A stretch of DNA of 64,000 nt from Anaerolineae bacterium. Its GTDB lineage: Bacteria > Chloroflexota > Anaerolineae > Promineifilales > Promineifilaceae. Position 1 is the stretch's first letter; each line of letters opens with the position of its first letter. A program made the position numbers and the translations under genes. The notes beneath the pieces are model-generated. The model made no database searches and was not told the origin of the DNA. It was given only the letters and a program-made list of their open reading frames with translations. Below are positions 24,663 through 33,390 of this stretch, in pieces. Location: assembly GCA_023384355.1 (NCBI GenBank), contig JAHDWL010000016.1, positions 1 through 64,000 on the forward strand, written 5' to 3'.

Positions 24663-25329
24663 CCGCAACGCCTATATCTCGACCATCACCGGCGTTCGCG
24701 AAGTCGCCCTGACAGGCACGGCCGATCTTGCGAGCTGGAGCGCCCGGCTGCGGGCAATGAATCTCGTTCCTTACAACGATAACGGTCGCGCCTCACTGCT
24801 TCTAACGGCGATTGAAGCCAGGTTTCGCGGGATCCCCTTCCGCGAGATGTCTGTCTCGGTGGTGGTCAGTGATGACGGTGGGGCCAACGTCGGCGGGGCG
24901 TACCTGGCCCATGCCTTCAATTCATCGCGCCTGCTGGCCTTTGCCGAACGCGCATTCTTCCGCACGCCCTACCACCTGGCCGTCCTGACTGCCACGGAGC
25001 AACTTCCGGCTCGGATAGGTGTATCAGCAAGCGGTCGGGGATTGTTCGAGGCGCGGATGGGAACCAAAACCACTCCCGTCAGGCGTGAAGACCCGGTTTT
25101 CGAAGGGCCGATTTATTTGCCCGGCGGCGAAGAGGTTTTCTACGCTCATCTGAGCGGCTCGGCCGAAATCTATCCTTTTGACTCCGACGATTCAGTGACG
25201 ATCAATCCCCACCCGGATGCCCCGATCTTCGCGCAGCTGGTAGAAACCGGTTTCGCCGGATCGGAGTGGATGGTGCGGTCCGATGCCATACATGCCCGAT
25301 CAAAAACCTACAAGCGAACCGATCAATAG
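24655..25329 (+). CDS. Uncharacterised protein, possible acetoacetate-decarboxylase-like fold
   Basis: About 224 residues, starting at GTG with GGGGAG 10 nt upstream; the start overlaps the preceding stop by 8 nt, and ATG at 24637 is an alternative. The sequence REVALTGTADLASWSARLRA, IPFREMSVSVVV and GRGLFEARMGT suggests a beta-rich fold. I see distant similarity in layout to the acetoacetate-decarboxylase-like/DUF2071 proteins but no catalytic Lys can be assigned. No TM segment or signal peptide. Function unknown; co-transcription with the PPOX-fold gene is likely. Confidence 0.55.
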   Translation: MSDRNAYISTITGVREVALTGTADLASWSARLRAMNLVPYNDNGRASLLLTAIEARFRGIPFREMSVSVVVSDDGGANVGGAYLAHAFNSSRLLAFAERAFFRTPYHLAVLTATEQLPARIGVSASGRGLFEARMGTKTTPVRREDPVFEGPIYLPGGEEVFYAHLSGSAEIYPFDSDDSVTINPHPDAPIFAQLVETGFAGSEWMVRSDAIHARSKTYKRTDQ

Positions 25330-25490
25330 GCACGCCGCCACCTGGAAAGATCGTTGCCCGGTCGAATACCGCCGGACTTCCGGCATAGAGGGTATTCATG
25401 AAAGCAATCAGCGTAAATATCGGCCGCGCCCAGGGCATCGAAACCACCAGGTCAACCGATCTGACCGGCATATATAACAAGGTCGGGGGG

Positions 25491-26426
25491 CTACAGAGGT
25501 CGTTGGGACTCCTCGTATATCTCCGCCAGAGCCAGCGCCGGCTCCCAGCCCACGCCGTGATCCTCATAACTCCACCAGGCGGACAGCACTGCGTGAGCCT
25601 CGGCCCAGGCCAGCACCTCCGACCGGGACACGTTTAATGCTTCGGCCAGTGTCACTACTCGCCGCGCCTGCATCCGGGTCAGGTCGTCCCGGCACAGACA
25701 GACCGGCGGGTCGTTCAGAAACGTGGCCACATCCCACAGCGGATGGCCCGCATAGCCCTTGGGGTCGATGGCCCGCCAGCCGCTCCCATCACGCAGCACG
25801 TTGCCCGGATTCATGTCGCCGTGGATGAGCATGGCCGCGGCCGTGTTGCCCGCCATCTCGCGGAACAGCGCTGCGGCCCGCTCGACACGACGCGCCGGGA
25901 AGGGGCCGTAGCCGCCGTCAAACCTCCGGCGCAGACGCTCGAAGCCGCGGGCCAGGTCGGGGATTGTCCTGAACGAGTGCCCTTCCGGCAGCGGCCGCCA
26001 GAGCCGCTGCAGCACGTCGACGAGAGCATCTACCTGCTGGTCAACCTCCTCGATCCGGCGCAAGGGGTCGCCGGGCAGCACACGCTCAAGCAGCAGCACG
26101 CCGCGCTCGCGGTCGGCGTCGAGCAGCCGGGCGATACCGCGGCCGTCGAACACGCGCAGCGCGTCGATCTCGCTCCACAACTCGCCGTGGGGCACGCCGG
26201 CTTTCAGCACCAGCGGCTCGCCGCCCGGCCCGACGACCGGCACGACATAGTTATAGGACGGGACGGGGAACGGCGGGAGAACCTCCAGCGACCAGCGGGC
26301 GGCGAACCCGGCCAGAAGGCCCGGCAGGGCATCCAGCCAGGCCACGCCGGTTTGGCCGTGGACATCGATGATTTTGTGTTTGCAGTAGCTCGTGTCGATG
26401 ATCATGGTTTGATCGAACTCGCGCAT
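25491..26426 (-). CDS. APH(6)/hydroxyurea phosphotransferase-like kinase
   Basis: About 311 residues with the aminoglycoside phosphotransferase fold. LPGLLAGFAARWSLEVLPPF near the N-terminus and LVLKAGVPHGELWSEIDALR (ATP-binding Lys) match the streptomycin 6-kinase-like family. The catalytic loop is LIHGDMNPGNVLRDGSG, followed by AIDPKGYAGHPLWDVATFL with the Mg-binding Asp. Family members phosphorylate streptomycin or hydroxyurea, but chromosomal homologues often have other, unknown substrates. Start uncertain: the ATG used has GGGAAG 7 nt upstream; ATG at 26405 is possible. Confidence 0.8.
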   Translation of the reverse strand: MREFDQTMIIDTSYCKHKIIDVHGQTGVAWLDALPGLLAGFAARWSLEVLPPFPVPSYNYVVPVVGPGGEPLVLKAGVPHGELWSEIDALRVFDGRGIARLLDADRERGVLLLERVLPGDPLRRIEEVDQQVDALVDVLQRLWRPLPEGHSFRTIPDLARGFERLRRRFDGGYGPFPARRVERAAALFREMAGNTAAAMLIHGDMNPGNVLRDGSGWRAIDPKGYAGHPLWDVATFLNDPPVCLCRDDLTRMQARRVVTLAEALNVSRSEVLAWAEAHAVLSAWWSYEDHGVGWEPALALAEIYEESQRPL

Positions 26427-26472
26427 TGCCACTTCCCGACGAGCAGAGCGAGCATAGACAACATTTCATCCG

Positions 26473-28365
26473 TCACTGGCCGTTCCTGATCTCCCCATGC
26501 CATATCCGCCGCATCTCCGGTGACGATTCCAGCAGCTCGTCCAGCGTGCCCCGCGCGGCAACCCGGCCGCCCTCCAGCACGATGATCTGGTCGGCGCGAC
26601 GCAGCGCCGGGCGGCGATGGCTGACGACCAGGCAAGTCGGACGTACCTCGCCCGCCTCGTCCACCAACCGCTCCCACAGCAGTTGTTCCGTCTCCACGTC
26701 GAGGGCGCTGGAAAGGTCATCAAAGACCAGCAAGTCGGGGTCGCGCGCGAACATACGCGCCGCGGCCGCCCGCTGCACCTGCCCGCCGGAGAGACGCACG
26801 CCGCGCGGCCCCACGACCGTGTCCAGCCCTGCCTCCAGCGTGACGATGTCAGGCTCCAGCACCGCCGCCCGCAACGCCCGCTGCAGGCCGGCCTCCGCCT
26901 CCGGCAGCCCCATGAGGATATTGTCGCGCAGCGACTCGCTAAACAGGCGCGGCACCTGCGGCGTGTAGGCCGAGCGCGGCGGCACGAAGAAGGTCATCGG
27001 CTCGCCCACGGCCGCGCCGTTCCAGCGCACCTCGCCCCCATCCGGCGGCAGCAGCCCCAGCAGCGCCCGCAGCAGCGTCGTCTTGCCGCTGCCCACCCGG
27101 CCGGTGATGACGGTGAAGGAGCCACGGGCAAGGGTGAAGGTGATGTTGGTGATGCCTGCCTTTGGGGCAGAAGGCGGGAAAGGGTGAAGGGGCGAAGGGG
27201 CGATCCCTTTCTCCCCTTCTCCCCTTCTCCCTTTCTCCCACGCTTCGCTCCCCTGCCGGTGGATGTACGTCAGCTCCACCACATCCAGCCGCTCCAGCCG
27301 GCCGGCGGCCGTCCTGGGCGGCATGGCTGGGCGCGGCGCGTCGCCCTTTTCGTAGATCGGCCGGTGGGCGACGATGCTCTCCGGCGGCGCGTCGGGGTGC
27401 ATCTCCTGCAGGCGGTCGAGCACCACGCGTTGCTGGGCGATCTCCGACATGAAGCTGCCCAGGTTGGCCGGAAAGTTGACGGCGAGGGTCAGATAGGACA
27501 CGAACAGTGTGAAGTCGCCGACGGTCATCGCGCCCGACTGAAGCGATTGACCGGCCATCAGCACGACGACGGCCACGGCGATGTCGCCCATGCTCTGCCC
27601 GGTGGAGAAGGCCAGCGTCAGGAAGGTGTTCTGGCGCACGCCTGCCTTGCGGCGGGTCTCGCTCAACGTGTCGAAGTAGCGCAGACCGCCGCTCTCGGCG
27701 CCGGCGACCTTCACCGCCTGCACGCCGCCCAGAAGCTCGCCCAGCAGGCCGGTGACGCGGCTGGACGCCACCCGCGTAGCCCGGTCATAGAGCAGGAACC
27801 GCCGCCAGGCGACACGATTGATGAAGAAGACGGCCACCAGCGGCAGTACAGCCACCAGCGTGATCAGCGGGTTGATGCGGGCCATGATGGCGACGGCGAA
27901 CAGGAAGAAGATCCCCTCGCCGACTTCCTGGGGTATCCAGGTGGGGAAGTCGGCGTAGTCGCCCACATCACGCTCCAGGCGGTGAATGGCGTCGCCGGAC
28001 TCGACCGGCATCGGCCGCGCCGCGGGTTTGGAAAGGATGTTGTCCATGAAGTTGACCCGCAACAACACGCCGTTGACGCTGCGCACAGACCAGCCGCCCC
28101 ACTCGCCCAGGACGTTGGCCACCATGCGGCCCAGTTGGACGGCGACCAGCAGCCCCAGCAGGGACGCGATGCCTATGGTCGCCAGCGCTTCACCGGTCAA
28201 TTCATCGAAGAATCGCCGGGTGATTAGGCCGGGGATCAGCGCGGTGACAATGACAATCACGACGAAGATCAGATTGACGGCGAAATAGCGTGGCCGGAAG
28301 CGAATCAGCGCCCAGGTGCCCCTGAACACCGACAACTTTGGTTGGGTGGTGTCCGGCGCGCTCAT
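26473..28365 (-). CDS. ABC exporter half-transporter with degenerate Walker B (heterodimer subunit)
   Basis: About 630 residues: six TM helices (residues 20-320), then an ATPase domain. Walker A GRVGSGKTT near 422, signature RLSGGQ near 525, Walker B LLVFDDLSSALD near 548 with Asp where the catalytic Glu normally is, H-loop VVSHRR. The start MSAPDTTQ overlaps the stop of the partner gene by 4 nt (ATGA). A low-complexity insert (KGRRGEGEKG and following, about residues 375-402) precedes the ATPase core and comes from a GGGAGAA repeat. Substrate unknown; drug, lipid or peptide export are all possible. Confidence 0.9.
   Translation of the reverse strand: MSAPDTTQPKLSVFRGTWALIRFRPRYFAVNLIFVVIVIVTALIPGLITRRFFDELTGEALATIGIASLLGLLVAVQLGRMVANVLGEWGGWSVRSVNGVLLRVNFMDNILSKPAARPMPVESGDAIHRLERDVGDYADFPTWIPQEVGEGIFFLFAVAIMARINPLITLVAVLPLVAVFFINRVAWRRFLLYDRATRVASSRVTGLLGELLGGVQAVKVAGAESGGLRYFDTLSETRRKAGVRQNTFLTLAFSTGQSMGDIAVAVVVLMAGQSLQSGAMTVGDFTLFVSYLTLAVNFPANLGSFMSEIAQQRVVLDRLQEMHPDAPPESIVAHRPIYEKGDAPRPAMPPRTAAGRLERLDVVELTYIHRQGSEAWEKGRRGEGEKGIAPSPLHPFPPSAPKAGITNITFTLARGSFTVITGRVGSGKTTLLRALLGLLPPDGGEVRWNGAAVGEPMTFFVPPRSAYTPQVPRLFSESLRDNILMGLPEAEAGLQRALRAAVLEPDIVTLEAGLDTVVGPRGVRLSGGQVQRAAAARMFARDPDLLVFDDLSSALDVETEQLLWERLVDEAGEVRPTCLVVSHRRPALRRADQIIVLEGGRVAARGTLDELLESSPEMRRIWHGEIRNGQ
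27165..27245. repeat. Purine-rich GGGAGAAG repeat inside the ABC transporter gene
   Basis: On the minus strand, steps of 7-9 bp (GGGAGAA, AGGGAGAA, GGGGAGAA) run through the ABC gene and encode KGRRGEGEKG. Similar sequence lies outside genes at 61239-61290 and near 18798-18832. It keeps the reading frame open. Confidence 0.6.
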
Positions 28366-30263
28366 GCCAGCACCTCCTCCAGACCGGTCTGCAGCAGCCG
28401 GGAAAAGCGCGAGTGGGGGTCGGCGGCCAGCGCGGCGCGAGGGCCGAACTCGACGACGCGGCCGTCCTCCAGGATGAGGATGTCGTCGGCGCGCTGCACC
28501 GTGCGCAGGCGGTGGGCGATGACGATGCCCGTGCGGCCGTCCAGCAGCCGGTCGATGGCCCGCTCCAGCAGTTGTTCCGTGCCGGGATCGAGCCGCGACG
28601 ACGCCTCGTCGAGCACCACCAGTTGCGGGTCGCGCAGGAAGACACGGGTGAAGGCCAGCAGTTGCGCCTCCCCGGCCGAGAGGCCCTTGCCGCCGCTCTC
28701 CAGCATCGTGTCCAGCCCGTCGGGCAGGCCGCGCAGCCAATCGCCCAGGCCCAGCGTCTCCAGCGCGGCCAGGATTCTCTCGTCGGGGAGTTGCGGCCGC
28801 GCCGGGTCGTAATTGCCGAACAGCGTCAGGTTATCGCGCACGGTGGCGGCGAAGAGCTGCACGTCCTGGGTCACCATGCCGATGCGGCGACGCAAATCGG
28901 ACAGGGCGAAGTCGCGAATATCAGCAGAGACAGCGGCGATCTCCTCTTCATTCGTCGCTCGTAATTCGTCATTCGTCATTTCTGCCCAATGTTGACCATC
29001 GCCCAGCCGAATCTCTCCCGCGTCCACGTCGTAGAGCCGGAAGAGCAGCCGGGTCAGCGTCGTCTTGCCGCTGCCGGTGCGCCCCAGCACGCCCAACACC
29101 CGACCGGGTGCGAGGGCGAAGGAGACGTCGCGTAACACGGCCGGCGTGTCAGGCGCAGAGTGGGCCGCGCCCTCTTCCTCATTCGCCGTTCCCCTCCGGT
29201 CTTTATAGGCAAACGTGACCCCGGCGAACACCACCCCCGGTGCGCCGGGGAGCAGGGCCGCCGCCGCCGGCGTCCGGCGATCTTGCACCTCCGGCCGCAG
29301 GTCGAAGAATTCCCGGGTGCGGTTGACGCCGGCCAGCGCTCGCTGGATGTAGCTGAGGTGGCGGCGGACGGAGTCGAGCGGCGATTCCAGCAGGCCGACG
29401 TAGTAAACGAGGGTAAACACCGTGCCGATGGTGACGGCTCCGGCCAGATACGACGAGGCGGCCAGCCCCATCGACACGGCCAGCGCCACGACGAAGAGCA
29501 GCGTGCTCGTCGCGCCGACGACGGTGCTGAGCGTGAAGGTGCGCGTGCGCAGCGCGGCGTGAGTGTTCAGCAGCGGGTAGAGCCGGGCCATCACGTAGGC
29601 AGAGCCGCCGTTGGGCACGACGTCCTCGGTGCCGGTGATGTGCTCCTCCAGAAAGCCGAGCAGTTCGGCCGAGGCCTGGCTGATGCGGGTAAACAGCTTC
29701 ACCATGCGGTTCTGGACGGCCCGCAGCAGCGTCACCATGACGACCGCATACCCCAGCGCCACCAGCCCGATCCGCCAATCCTCCAGGAAGATCAGGACGA
29801 TGATGCCGGCCACCAGCAGGCCGTTGCCGACGAGGCTGACGACGATCTCCGAGAAGTACTCGGCCAGTTGGCCCACGTCGCCGTCGATACGCTCGATGAG
29901 TTCGCCGGGCGTGCGCAGCTTGTGGAAGCCCATGTCGAGCCGCAGGACGTGGGCCGTCAGGTCGGCGCGCAGGGCGTTGGTGGTGGCCCAGCCGAGGTCC
30001 TCCGTGAGATAGACGGTGACGAGGAAGAGCGCTTTCTGGATCAGCACGGCGACGAAGAACAACCCGGCCAGCGCGTAGAGGCGGCTCGCGCCGCCGTCCC
30101 CGCCGGACGCCTCATCGACAAAGCGGCCGAGCAGTTGCGGCGCGAGCAGTTGCAGGCCGATGCTCGCCAATAGCAGGATGGTCAGCAGCCACACCCGGCG
30201 GCGATATGGCCGCAGGTAGTAGCGCATCATGGCAAACGGTTGGGTTGGAACGGGATTGTGCAT
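28362..30263 (-). CDS. ABC exporter half-transporter with canonical Walker B and degenerate signature (heterodimer subunit)
   Basis: About 633 residues: TM domain (residues 15-310) then ATPase domain. Walker A GRTGSGKTT near 395, Q-loop MVTQDVQLF, signature LSAGE near 528 instead of LSGGQ, Walker B LVVLDEASSRLD near 550 with the catalytic Glu, H-loop VIAHR. With the next gene it forms an asymmetric exporter: the degenerate Walker B there pairs with the degenerate signature here, as in TM287/288-type transporters. Residues about 425-450 (MTNDELRATNEEE) are an in-frame insert made by a heptanucleotide repeat. ATG chosen over an upstream TTG. Confidence 0.92.
   Translation of the reverse strand: MHNPVPTQPFAMMRYYLRPYRRRVWLLTILLLASIGLQLLAPQLLGRFVDEASGGDGGASRLYALAGLFFVAVLIQKALFLVTVYLTEDLGWATTNALRADLTAHVLRLDMGFHKLRTPGELIERIDGDVGQLAEYFSEIVVSLVGNGLLVAGIIVLIFLEDWRIGLVALGYAVVMVTLLRAVQNRMVKLFTRISQASAELLGFLEEHITGTEDVVPNGGSAYVMARLYPLLNTHAALRTRTFTLSTVVGATSTLLFVVALAVSMGLAASSYLAGAVTIGTVFTLVYYVGLLESPLDSVRRHLSYIQRALAGVNRTREFFDLRPEVQDRRTPAAAALLPGAPGVVFAGVTFAYKDRRGTANEEEGAAHSAPDTPAVLRDVSFALAPGRVLGVLGRTGSGKTTLTRLLFRLYDVDAGEIRLGDGQHWAEMTNDELRATNEEEIAAVSADIRDFALSDLRRRIGMVTQDVQLFAATVRDNLTLFGNYDPARPQLPDERILAALETLGLGDWLRGLPDGLDTMLESGGKGLSAGEAQLLAFTRVFLRDPQLVVLDEASSRLDPGTEQLLERAIDRLLDGRTGIVIAHRLRTVQRADDILILEDGRVVEFGPRAALAADPHSRFSRLLQTGLEEVLA
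28947..28980. repeat. Heptanucleotide repeat (ATTCGTC type) inserted in the ABC gene
   Basis: TCATTCG, TCGCTCG, TAATTCG, TCATTCG, TCATT run in 7-bp steps inside the coding region. The same array type lies between genes at 55732-55766 and 59304-59340. In the protein it separates GEIRLGDG from DIRDFALSDLRRRIG, which are normally adjacent in this family. Confidence 0.75.
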
Positions 30264-30290
30264 TTGCTCCAGTGATAACAACCTTGTACT

Positions 30291-30306
30291 CAACCTGACA
30301 GGTCAA
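30291..30306. repeat. ACCTGACAGGT palindromic motif
   Basis: ACCTGACAGGTCA between the ABC and MalT-like genes. Related copies occur at 30473-30481, 34945-34980, 36569-36580 and 45097-45108, all intergenic. Together they look like a small dispersed palindromic repeat. Confidence 0.5.
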
Positions 30307-30536
30307 CGAGCGATGGGTGGCAACGGCCGTAGGTTGGCAACCTCTTGGATCCCTGCGCCCGGTCGCATCTAAGGCTGCTATGCTAACCTGAGTTCACGAT
30401 TTGGCACAAATCACACATGTTCGAACGAATATCACTGGAATTCGTCATGCGCCGTGATAAATCCCGTTTGGCACCTGTCAGATTTTGCCAATTCCGAGCC
30501 TGGAGACTGTCAGATCATTAAAGGGATTGCCTGTTA

Positions 30537-30542
30537 TATAAT
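30537..30542 (+). promoter_or_regulatory. -10 element (TATAAT) directly before the MalT-like gene
   Basis: A perfect TATAAT ends 6 nt before the first ATG (30549) and no Shine-Dalgarno is present. Transcription starting 6-7 nt after the -10 would begin at the start codon, so a leaderless mRNA is likely. No clear -35 is seen. The rest of the 285-bp upstream gap holds a small hairpin (AGGTTG-G-CAACCT near 30333) and the ACCTGTCAG motifs. Confidence 0.5.
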
Positions 30543-30548
30543 TAAGTG

Positions 30549-33236
30549 ATGATGCCCGCAATCCTGGTCACCAAGCTCTACGTTCCCCCACCGCCGCCCA
30601 AAGCAGTCCTCCGCCCACGCCTGATGGAGCGGATGAATGAGGGGCTGCACCGCAAGTTGATCCTGATCTCCGCCCCCGCCGGCTTCGGTAAAACCACGCT
30701 GGTCAGTGAATGGCTTGCCGGTTGCGGGCAAGCGGTCGCCTGGTTGTCGCTGGACGAAGGAGATAACGATCCGGTCCGCTTTCTCACGTATCTCGTCGCC
30801 TCCTTACAAACGATTGCCGACGATATTGGAAATGGGGTGTTGGCTGCGATTCAAACGTCGCAACCGCCGATGGCAATCAATGAATTTCTCTTGGCGACCC
30901 TGGTGAATGAAATCGCCGCCGTCCCGAATGAATTCATCCTTGTCCTGGATGATTATCATCTGATCGATTCCGAACCAATCGACCAGGCGCTTGCCTTTCT
31001 GCTCGATCACCTGTCGTCACAGATGCGCCTGGTCATCGCCACCCGCGAGGACCCCTCCCTCCCCCTGGCCCGCTACCGCGCCCGGGGGCAACTGACCGAA
31101 CTGCGCGCCGCCGACTTGCGGTTTACGCCCGGTGAAGCGGCCGAGTTCCTCAACCGGGTGATGGGCTTGAACCTCTCGGCTGAAGACATCGCCGCTTTAG
31201 AGACTCGCACCGAAGGCTGGATTGCCGGCCTGCAACTGGCCGCGCTCTCCATGCAAGGCCGGGAAGACGTCGCCGGTTTTATACAGGCGTTCACCGGCAG
31301 CCATCGTTTTGTGCTGGATTATTTGCTGGAAGAAGTGCTTTACCGGCAACCCGACAACATACAGGCCTTCCTTTTGCGCACCTCCATTTTGGAGCTCATG
31401 TGTGCCTCCCTGTGTGAAGCGATCTTCCCCGACGCCATTGGCCAGCAAACCCTGGAACTTCTCGAACACGCCAACCTGTTCCTTATCTCCCTGGATAACG
31501 AGAGGCGTTGGTATCGCTATCACCACCTCTTTGCAGATTTACTGCGCCAACGGTTGGAACAGAATCTCCCGTCAAGTGGAATCACCGAACTGCACATCCG
31601 TGCCAGTGAATGGTATGAACAGAATGGTCTGCTGCTCGAAGCCTTTCGGCACGCCCTGACGGCCGGGGAGTTTGTGCGGGCGGCGCGTCTGGCAGAAGCC
31701 GTTTGGCAAGTAATGGATCGTAATTTTCAGACCGCCGTCTGGCTTGACCGGGTGAAAAATCTGCCCGATGCAATCGTCCACTCCCGGCCCGGGTTGTGTG
31801 TCCAACTGGCATGGGCCTGTTCGGATGTCGGTGACCTGGAGTCGAGTGAAATCTGGTTGCAAAACGCCGAGCTCGCGCTTGCCGGAATGACGGATCAGGC
31901 TGAGTCAGAATCACTGCCGGGGACGATTGCCCTGATTCGCGCCAAGAACGCCCAGAATGAAGGCGATCTGGCCGCGACGATCAAATACGCCGAGCTAGCC
32001 ATTCAACATTTTTCGAGAGAGGACAATTTCCTGCTTGCCACGGCAGTCATCACCCTGGGATTTACGCATTGGGCCACCGGCGATCTGGAGGCTTCACTGC
32101 GCGCCATTCACGTCTGGATGGATGATATGGCAAGGTTGGGTAACCACATGTTTGTGGCCGCAAGTGCCTTTGCCGTGGCTGATATGCAAGTGATATTGGG
32201 ATGCCTCAACGATGCGAAGAAATCCCTCCAGCAGGGCATCCGGCGGGCAGCCACGCTTGGCCCGGACGCGAAAAACATCACCGCCCATCACCATTTAGGG
32301 TTAGCCTTGCTGGCCCATGAGCAAGGGGACGAGGCGGCGTTGACCCTGCACCTTCAGACCGCCGCCGATCTGGGCCAACGCACCACCTTGATAGATTGGC
32401 AGCACCGCTGGAGTCTGGCACAGGCCCGGTTAAGCGAGTCCGCCGGCGAGTGGGATGCGGCGCTCGAATGGCTCGACGAGGCTCGGCGGGGCTATGTCAA
32501 AAACCCGATTCCCATCCTGCAACCCATCGCCGCGCGCAAGGCACGGATCTACCTCAAGCAAGGGCGACTGGAGAGGGCCCAGGCTTGGGCACGGGAGCGG
32601 GGTATTGCAACGGGAGATGAAGTCCGCTACCTGGCCGAGTACGAACATCTCACCCTGGCTCAGGTGCGGTTTGCCGAGGGTCACTTCACCGGGATCAACG
32701 ACTTGCTGGAGCGCCTGCTGACGTTGGCCGAAACACAAAAACGGACCGGGAGCGTGATCGAAATCCTGTTGACACAGGCGCTTGTCCATCAGGCACAGGG
32801 TAGTCGGCGCAATGCCCTTGTCACGCTGGAACAAGCTCTGGTGTTGGCTGAGCCGGAGGGGTATCTACGCATTTTTATTGACAAGGGCGAAGCGATGCGT
32901 CTGCTGCTGCTGAATTTCAGGGAAACCCGGACCGCCCATCCCCTGAACAGCTATGCAGGCAAAATTGTGGCCGCTTTCGCGAAACCGGCGAAGGTCGCTT
33001 CGCAGCCCATGATAACAGCCAAAACAACCGCGATCATCGAACCCCTCACAGACCGCGAACTCGAAATCATAAGTCTCATTGCCGACGGCAAATCGAACGG
33101 CGAGATCAGCCAACAGCTCTATCTGGCTATCAGCACGGTCAAGGGTCATAACATGCGAATCTTTGCCAAACTACAGGCTCAAAACCGCACCGAGGCTGTC
33201 GCACGCGCTCGTGAGTTGGGCTTGCTCCAGTCCTGA
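30549..33236 (+). CDS. MalT-like STAND-type LuxR transcriptional regulator
   Basis: An 895-residue signal-transduction ATPase. NTPase domain: Walker A APAGFGKTT at residues 42-50, Walker B FILVLDDYHLID near 135, sensor region RLVIATREDPSLPLARYRARG. A long helical TPR-type region (about 340-800) follows and probably binds the inducer. The C-terminal LuxR helix-turn-helix is ELEIISLIADGKSNGEISQQ to STVKGHNMRIFAKLQAQNR (about 830-890). Inducer and targets unknown. The four small genes immediately downstream on the same strand are the obvious candidate regulon. Confidence 0.92.
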   Translation: MMPAILVTKLYVPPPPPKAVLRPRLMERMNEGLHRKLILISAPAGFGKTTLVSEWLAGCGQAVAWLSLDEGDNDPVRFLTYLVASLQTIADDIGNGVLAAIQTSQPPMAINEFLLATLVNEIAAVPNEFILVLDDYHLIDSEPIDQALAFLLDHLSSQMRLVIATREDPSLPLARYRARGQLTELRAADLRFTPGEAAEFLNRVMGLNLSAEDIAALETRTEGWIAGLQLAALSMQGREDVAGFIQAFTGSHRFVLDYLLEEVLYRQPDNIQAFLLRTSILELMCASLCEAIFPDAIGQQTLELLEHANLFLISLDNERRWYRYHHLFADLLRQRLEQNLPSSGITELHIRASEWYEQNGLLLEAFRHALTAGEFVRAARLAEAVWQVMDRNFQTAVWLDRVKNLPDAIVHSRPGLCVQLAWACSDVGDLESSEIWLQNAELALAGMTDQAESESLPGTIALIRAKNAQNEGDLAATIKYAELAIQHFSREDNFLLATAVITLGFTHWATGDLEASLRAIHVWMDDMARLGNHMFVAASAFAVADMQVILGCLNDAKKSLQQGIRRAATLGPDAKNITAHHHLGLALLAHEQGDEAALTLHLQTAADLGQRTTLIDWQHRWSLAQARLSESAGEWDAALEWLDEARRGYVKNPIPILQPIAARKARIYLKQGRLERAQAWARERGIATGDEVRYLAEYEHLTLAQVRFAEGHFTGINDLLERLLTLAETQKRTGSVIEILLTQALVHQAQGSRRNALVTLEQALVLAEPEGYLRIFIDKGEAMRLLLLNFRETRTAHPLNSYAGKIVAAFAKPAKVASQPMITAKTTAIIEPLTDRELEIISLIADGKSNGEISQQLYLAISTVKGHNMRIFAKLQAQNRTEAVARARELGLLQS

Positions 33237-33337
33237 AATAATTCCCGTTCCCTCCTTCCCTCTCCGCTCCTGTCCCCCGGGTGAATAGCCCGTCTCCTTC
33301 CAAAACAATACTCCACACAATACTTTAGTTGCTGTCC

Positions 33338-33362
33338 GGCAATACTTCCTTGCCGGTATAGT
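33338..33362 (+). promoter_or_regulatory. Hairpin and -10-like element upstream of the small-protein gene
   Basis: CCGGCAA, 7-nt loop, TTGCCGG spans about 33336-33356 and is followed at once by TATAGT (33357-33362). The arrangement gives a leader of about 20 nt before the ATG at 33391. It suggests that the small genes have their own promoter, perhaps with a regulator site in the hairpin. Inference. Confidence 0.4.
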
Positions 33363-33390
33363 GACGTTGATTAAGGCAGCAGTGACGAAC

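Noticed and set aside
26617-28227. 536-codon open frame on the plus strand
   Set aside because: Antisense to the ABC transporter; composition is typical of an antisense shadow.
28366-28740. N-terminal 125-residue extension of the second ABC subunit
   Set aside because: Overlaps the partner gene in another frame with no TM or conserved motif; ATGA overlap at 28362-28365 gives the proper start.
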